Shown in pieces: positions 46,766 to 54,844 of a stretch of 54,844 nt of DNA. Position numbers and translations under genes: made by a program. The DNA is taken from positions 1 to 54,844 of the forward strand of contig JAUNSR010000022.1 in NCBI GenBank assembly GCA_030539115.1, read 5' to 3'. The notes under the pieces were generated by a model that made no database searches, had not been told where the DNA came from, and saw nothing but the letters and a program-made list of their open reading frames with translations. The stretch comes from Bacteroidales bacterium (GTDB lineage Bacteria > Bacteroidota > Bacteroidia > Bacteroidales > JAUNSR01). The stretch's first letter is position 1; each line of letters begins with the position of its first letter.

Positions 46766-46844
46766 AATGTGCTTGTCAAAAAGATAGGAATCAACAAAGC
46801 TTTGTTGTTATATAGTTTTAGTTTTTGTAATGTGCTTGTCAAAA
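46765..46844 (+). repeat. 17-bp direct repeat flanking a palindrome downstream of ssrA
   Basis: TAATGTGCTTGTCAAAA occurs at 46765-46781 and again at 46828-46844. Between them is the perfect 16-bp palindrome CAACAAAGCTTTGTTG (46792-46807). A shorter relative (TAATGTGCTTTT) follows at about 46918. No gene lies between 46698 and 47047. Confidence 0.6.
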
Positions 46845-47047
46845 TTTGACCTTTAGATGTAGTTTAATATTTATATATCAAAAAGCTTGTGATAATTACT
46901 TTATAAACAGCTATTAATAATGTGCTTTTATCTCTATTTACTATTTATTCTATAATTCAAAACTTTTAAAACAAACCTTTCATCCTATACAAGCTGTAAA
47001 TTGCAACTCTATATCCATATCGTTTGCAATAAAACGATTATTACTTC

Positions 47048-48502
47048 CTATTTAATAGTGGCAGGTTCCAATTTTTTCCTATAAAAAGCAAATGTAATAG
47101 TTAAAAGGGCAGCAAAAATTACAGCAACACTATATCCTATCGTATGCGATAGGGAGAAACCTTCGGGAGCAATAAGAATATACGATGTACAAACAGCTGT
47201 CATAAAAATTGCAGGGAAGAGTGTAACAAAGTAGTTTTTGTTATTTCTAACAAGATAGACTGTTACGCTCCAAAGAGTAAAGACTGCCAGGGTTTGATTA
47301 GTCCATGCAAAATATCTCCAAATAATATCGAAGTTTATGTTAAGCAATACAATACAGGCAATAAACAATGGAGCCGAAATGATAATCCTTTTCATATAGC
47401 TCTTTTGATCTATATTCAAAAAATCGGCAATAATCAGACGTGCAGAACGGAAAGCTGTATCTGCGGAGGTGATTGGCGCAGCAACAACACCCAAAAGCGC
47501 AAGAAAACCGCCAAGTTTTCCCAACCAGCCGGAGGAAATTTTGCTTACTACAATAGCTGCGCTGTTTCCATTATCGGCCATAAAGCTATGAAAGTTATCC
47601 ATTCCGCCAAAGAAACTCATTCCTGCAGCAGCCCAAATGGTAGCGACGATTCCCTCAGCAACCATTGCACCAAAGAATACCTTTCTTCCATCTTTCTCAT
47701 TCTTTATACATCTTGCCATAAGAGGAGACTGAGTTGCATGAAAGCCGGAGATAGCTCCGCAGGCAACTGTTATAAACAGCATTGGAAATACCGGAAATTT
47801 ATCAGGATTTGGATTAAGATTGCCGAAATTTGAAAATAATTCAGGCACGGGAGCTCCTTTTATAATAATTGCACCCATTATTCCGAAAGCCATAAAAAGC
47901 AGAGCAAAGCCAAAAATAGGATATATGCGTCCGATTATTTTATCAACAGGGAACAAAGTTGCAACAACATAGTAAATGAAAATAATTGCTATCCACCATT
48001 TGTAAGCAAGAAAACCACCTGTCATGCTTACAAGGAGATTTGCCGGTCCTGAAAGAAAGACTGCACCAACAAGAACCATCAAAATAGTAGTTACAAACCT
48101 CATAACTACGCCTGCAGTAGTGCCAAGCTCGGAAGCAATAAGCTCAGGAAGGCTTTTACCACCACTTCTTACAGATATCATGGCAGCAAGGTAATCATGA
48201 ACGGCGCCACATATTAAAGTTCCGAAAACTATCCAAAGGAATACTACCGGACCATACATTGCACCCATTATAGCTCCAAAAATTGGGCCTAATCCAGCTA
48301 TATTAAGAAATTGAATTAAAAAGATTTTCTTTCCCGACATCGGAACATAGTCTACTCCGTCAGTTTTAGTAAATGCAGGGGTTTTTCTCTCTTTATCGGG
48401 GCCAAATACATTCTCAATATATCTGCCATAAACAAAATAACCTACTACAAGGATTAGCAGGCAAACAATAAAAGTTATCATTGGTATTATTTTTTTAAAC
48501 AA
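47048..48502 (-). CDS. cstA: CstA family carbon-starvation / peptide transporter protein
   Basis: 484 residues with about thirteen to fourteen membrane helices. It is shorter than E. coli CstA (about 700) but usual for Bacteroidota as I recall. Signatures: GRYIENVFGPD near residue 26, TDGVDYVPMSGKKIFLIQFLNIAGLGPIFGAIMGA near 48, and CGAISGFHATQSPLMARCI near 247. CstA proteins take up peptides or pyruvate under carbon limitation. It stands alone, with a repeat copy starting 60 bases upstream in the opposite orientation. Confidence 0.93.
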   Translation of the reverse strand: MFKKIIPMITFIVCLLILVVGYFVYGRYIENVFGPDKERKTPAFTKTDGVDYVPMSGKKIFLIQFLNIAGLGPIFGAIMGAMYGPVVFLWIVFGTLICGAVHDYLAAMISVRSGGKSLPELIASELGTTAGVVMRFVTTILMVLVGAVFLSGPANLLVSMTGGFLAYKWWIAIIFIYYVVATLFPVDKIIGRIYPIFGFALLFMAFGIMGAIIIKGAPVPELFSNFGNLNPNPDKFPVFPMLFITVACGAISGFHATQSPLMARCIKNEKDGRKVFFGAMVAEGIVATIWAAAGMSFFGGMDNFHSFMADNGNSAAIVVSKISSGWLGKLGGFLALLGVVAAPITSADTAFRSARLIIADFLNIDQKSYMKRIIISAPLFIACIVLLNINFDIIWRYFAWTNQTLAVFTLWSVTVYLVRNNKNYFVTLFPAIFMTAVCTSYILIAPEGFSLSHTIGYSVAVIFAALLTITFAFYRKKLEPATIK

Positions 48503-48562
48503 CTGTAAAAGTAGTTATTTTAATAGAGTACTTATACTTTTTAATTGGCAAAAAACAAAATA

Positions 48563-48673
48563 TTAAACCGCCATAACTCACCTGAAGTTGAGATACCCTA
48601 CAAAAGGTATATAAATGGTGCATTTGCACCTTAATGTAAAAAATATAAAATAAAAGATATATACAAATGAAAT
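48563..48673 (+). repeat. Dispersed repeat, copy D
   Basis: A full unit on the plus strand, from AAACCGCCATAACTCACC to TATATACAAATGAAA. The ATACC (8-base loop) GGTAT stem is kept and GGTGCATTTGCACC forms a perfect small hairpin, where copies B and C have mismatched or wobble positions. The right third is diverged (TTAATGTAAAAAATAT) and the terminal CGGTT is lost. No plus-strand gene follows it. Confidence 0.85.
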
Positions 48674-48967
48674 TCTATTCATTAAAAAACTTACTATCTA
48701 ATATCTTGAAGTATAAATAAACGTCAATCTAAAATTTAATTTATTCATAAAACAGCTCTGTAAAACTTTTTGTTGATTATAAATTTCTCTTTCTATTTAT
48801 CAAATAGTTAAAGCAACAAGTAAAAGTAGTTTTTGCTTAACTGCTTTTATGCTAACTCTTTTAACAAAACCTTAAAACAACAAATTAAAACTGGTTTATA
48901 TCTTATTTGTCTTAGAAATCAAATTCACAAATATCTAATCAGCAAGATGAAAAACCATTATTAAAAA

Positions 48968-48996
48968 AATGAGCCCGGCTGTTAGTCGGGCTCATT
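48968..48996 (-). terminator. Terminator of the beta-galactosidase gene
   Basis: ATGAGCCCG pairs with CGGGCTCAT, with a seven-T run on the minus strand side, 178 bases after the stop. The remaining parts of 48503-49173 hold only the repeat copy D and AT-rich sequence. Confidence 0.85.
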
Positions 48997-49173
48997 GTCT
49001 TATCAATATGTTATAACTAATTCTATATTATAAATTAGTTTTCTCCTAAACGATACTCTTGGCTTACCACCGATGCTATTGTATAATCTATTTTACATTG
49101 GTTCACACTGAATCGATGTTCTTTATCCAAACACTTTTATCAATATTCTGTCAGCCAAATAATATCAAGAATT

Positions 49174-53495
<4,322 letters not shown>

Positions 53496-53528
53496 AAAAA
53501 GAGGCATAGCCTATTAAGCCACGCCTCT
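53496..53528 (-). terminator. Second terminator after the NigD-like gene
   Basis: GAGGCATAGCCT pairs with AAGCCACGCCTC; on the minus strand the two mismatches become G-U pairs and a TTTTTCTTT run follows, so it acts on the minus strand. Confidence 0.65.
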
Positions 53529-53601
53529 CATTAATTGAAAAAATAAGATGCAATTAAGTAATATCTATGATTTTATAACTAAAATGCTATTGAGTAAAAA
53601 A

Positions 53602-53640
53602 TAATGTCATTTCCAAAATCATAAAAGGAATGACTTTTTA
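53602..53640. terminator. Terminator just after the NigD-like gene
   Basis: GTCATTTCC pairs with GGAATGAC (one bulge) with T tracts on both sides, 8 bases past the stop. Confidence 0.65.
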
Positions 53641-53647
53641 TTAAATA

Positions 53648-54403
53648 TTAATCTAAAATATCGAAACTTGTTTCTGAAATATTTTTTGCCGCTGTTGGAA
53701 GTTTTTCGCCTGCAACAGATTCAACAGGCAATGTAATTGTTCTGATTTCAGAATTATCTCTTTTAAATCTTATCTCCAAATTCTTTGCATCGCCAATATT
53801 ATCGGGCAATTTAAAACTTGCAATCCCAGTTACATATCTGAAAAAGCCATCGCCGTTAGAGTTATGAATAAAATCCAACTTATACACACCATCTTTAGGA
53901 TTTTCAAGCTCATCAATAGTATTGTTAACCACATTTACATAGTGGTAAACCCCTATGTAGGCTGTTTCAAATCCAAAAATCAGGTTAATATATCCTCCTC
54001 CTATCCAAGCGTTATGAATGCTTACAGGATCGCTGTTTTTTACAACTATTGAGTCTTTATTCTCCTGAGTCAAATTCCATACAGGCTTTGTCAATATAGA
54101 TTGATAACTTGTAAGTTTAATAAACTCGTTTGTCTCCTTGATTGCATCCGGATGACGGTTAAAATCTTTTTCTGCCAGATTAAACAATATAATAGCTCTT
54201 TCCTTCTCTTTGAAAGCTGACATACCGGTCTGATTTACAGGCCAAAGCACATTTCCTTTATCAGAAAAAAAGTATGTATTGGTCTGGTTTTTTTCAACAG
54301 AGACAATACTTTCATAATGCACATCATCATCGTCATCGTCACACGAAGTGAAGAAGGACCCTGCAACTGCTAAAGCACCTAAAATAAATTTGAAGTTTTT
54401 CAT
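53648..54403 (-). CDS. NigD-like lipoprotein
   Basis: 251 residues. The signal MKNFKFILGALAVAGSFFTSC ends in a lipobox and is followed by six Asp, typical of surface lipoproteins. The two-domain pattern (N-terminal small barrel around SVEKNQTNTYFFSDKGNVLWPV and ERAIILFNL; C-terminal beta-rich domain around IHNAWIGGGYINLIFGF and SFKLPDN) matches the NigD N and C domains as I recall them. The family is named from a bacteriocin operon, but most members have no known function. No bacteriocin gene is nearby. It ends in two terminators. Confidence 0.8.
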   Translation of the reverse strand: MKNFKFILGALAVAGSFFTSCDDDDDDVHYESIVSVEKNQTNTYFFSDKGNVLWPVNQTGMSAFKEKERAIILFNLAEKDFNRHPDAIKETNEFIKLTSYQSILTKPVWNLTQENKDSIVVKNSDPVSIHNAWIGGGYINLIFGFETAYIGVYHYVNVVNNTIDELENPKDGVYKLDFIHNSNGDGFFRYVTGIASFKLPDNIGDAKNLEIRFKRDNSEIRTITLPVESVAGEKLPTAAKNISETSFDILD

Positions 54404-54640
54404 TAATAAATTTGTTTAAAAAATTACAGCAGCTATTATTCATATTGCAACATATCTGCCATTTGATTAATAAATTGATTAAATAACCGACCTTTAAAAT
54501 ATATCCGGATAGATTATTCTTTATTTCAAAGAGTACATGATGGAGGAAAAATTTCAAAGCTCACACCAATTAAACAGATATATTTTATCGCTTATACTTT
54601 ATAAGATGAAAACAAGTCATGTTTTGTTGCATGGTATATA

Positions 54641-54675
54641 AAAAAAAATGCCACGAAATAAAAATTTCGAAGCAT
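54641..54675 (-). terminator. Terminator of the tRNA-Thr array
   Basis: ATGCCACGAAAT pairs with ATTTCGAAGCAT (bulge of one base) and a run of eight T follows on the minus strand. Confidence 0.8.
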
Positions 54676-54685
54676 ACTATATTTT

Positions 54686-54762
54686 TGGAGCCTCTTGTCG
54701 GATTCGAACCAACGACCCCGAGATTACAAATCACGTGCTCTGGCCAACTGAGCTAAAGAGGC
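54686..54762 (-). tRNA. tRNA-Thr (TGT)
   Basis: A complete cloverleaf on the minus strand: acceptor GCCTCTT/AAGAGGC, anticodon loop TTTGTAA (anticodon TGT), T arm TTGGTTCGAATCC, discriminator T, and an encoded CCA. It is the promoter-distal copy of a tandem array. Confidence 0.96.
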
Positions 54763-54792
54763 GATAAAAAAATAAAACTTATTGAAAGATTT

Positions 54793-54844
54793 TGGAGCCT
54801 CTTGTCGGATTCGAACCAACGACCCCGAGATTACAAATCACGTG
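54793..54844 (-). tRNA. tRNA-Thr (TGT), partial at the window edge
   Basis: The 3' part, from encoded CCA through the anticodon loop TTTGTAA, is identical to the copy at 54686-54762. The 5' part lies outside the window. The two copies are 30 bases apart. Confidence 0.93.

Noticed and set aside
46302..47047. Integrated element at the tmRNA gene
   Set aside because: No integrase, no duplicated ssrA 3' end and no foreign cargo are present.
53648..54403. Bacteriocin (nig) operon
   Set aside because: Only the NigD-like lipoprotein is present; no bacteriocin, transporter or other nig genes are adjacent.

Overview
The window looks like a chromosomal segment of an AT-rich member of the order Bacteroidales (phylum Bacteroidota). 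The evidence is the gene families (DUF4270 and NigD-like lipoproteins, a GT5-like stub next to panC, an AAA/DUF4143-type ATPase ending in IGKDNMIPLW, a short Pgi, a CstA of about 480 residues), promoters of the TTTG-N19-TAnnTTTG type, few purine-rich ribosome binding sites, and a tmRNA with the tag GENNYALAA. The genus cannot be fixed from the sequence alone.

Layout. 1-5.6 kb: on the minus strand an AAA ATPase, a SHOCT/DUF4870 membrane protein and pyruvate:ferredoxin oxidoreductase (nifJ), closely spaced. 5.6-6.4 kb: a gene-poor stretch with a degenerate copy of a dispersed repeat and a strong candidate for a small RNA of about 65 nt. 6.3-8.8 kb: a CotH-family lipoprotein and two identical tRNA-His genes, each with its own promoter and terminator. 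9.2-11.7 kb: lemA, a DUF3137 gene and folD. 11.7-17.8 kb: a secreted glycosidase-like protein, ffh (SRP54), an alpha/beta-hydrolase lipoprotein and a small DUF4491-like membrane protein. Copies of one repeat family touch the start of the first and the stop of the third. 17.9-21.6 kb: patatin, a MATE exporter, panD and panC. 21.6-25.2 kb: a 1.3 kb gene-free stretch with a degenerate 22-bp tandem repeat, then a GT5-like stub and a DUF4270 lipoprotein. 25.5-30.3 kb: a minus-strand glycogen/alpha-glucan operon (debranching enzyme, GT4 synthase, GH57 protein). 30.4-39.1 kb: rhomboid, MarC, a Crp-like regulator, lysS, gpsA, pgi, a HAD phosphatase and aroB. 39.1-46.7 kb: a small unknown gene, porin, ilvE, then DUF502-metF-M23 peptidase-holB and the tmRNA gene. 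46.7-54.8 kb: cstA, a 1340-residue GH2 beta-galactosidase with a C-terminal discoidin-like domain, a NigD-like lipoprotein and a tRNA-Thr array that runs off the window.

Most of the window is core metabolism. nifJ, pgi, gpsA, aroB, folD, metF, ilvE and panCD serve central carbon, amino-acid and cofactor synthesis. lysS, ffh, holB, ssrA and the tRNAs serve information processing. The beta-galactosidase, glycosidase-like protein, porin and glycogen operon handle carbohydrate.

There is no CRISPR array, prophage, transposase or recognisable defence island. The less ordinary signals are: (1) a repeat family of about 110 bp, four loci and five units, with paired stems, a conserved short open frame and contact with the ends of two genes; (2) an orphan promoter-hairpin unit that looks like a small RNA; (3) a six-unit 22-bp tandem repeat; and (4) an alternative-pairing leader upstream of lemA. 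No clear new multi-gene system was found.
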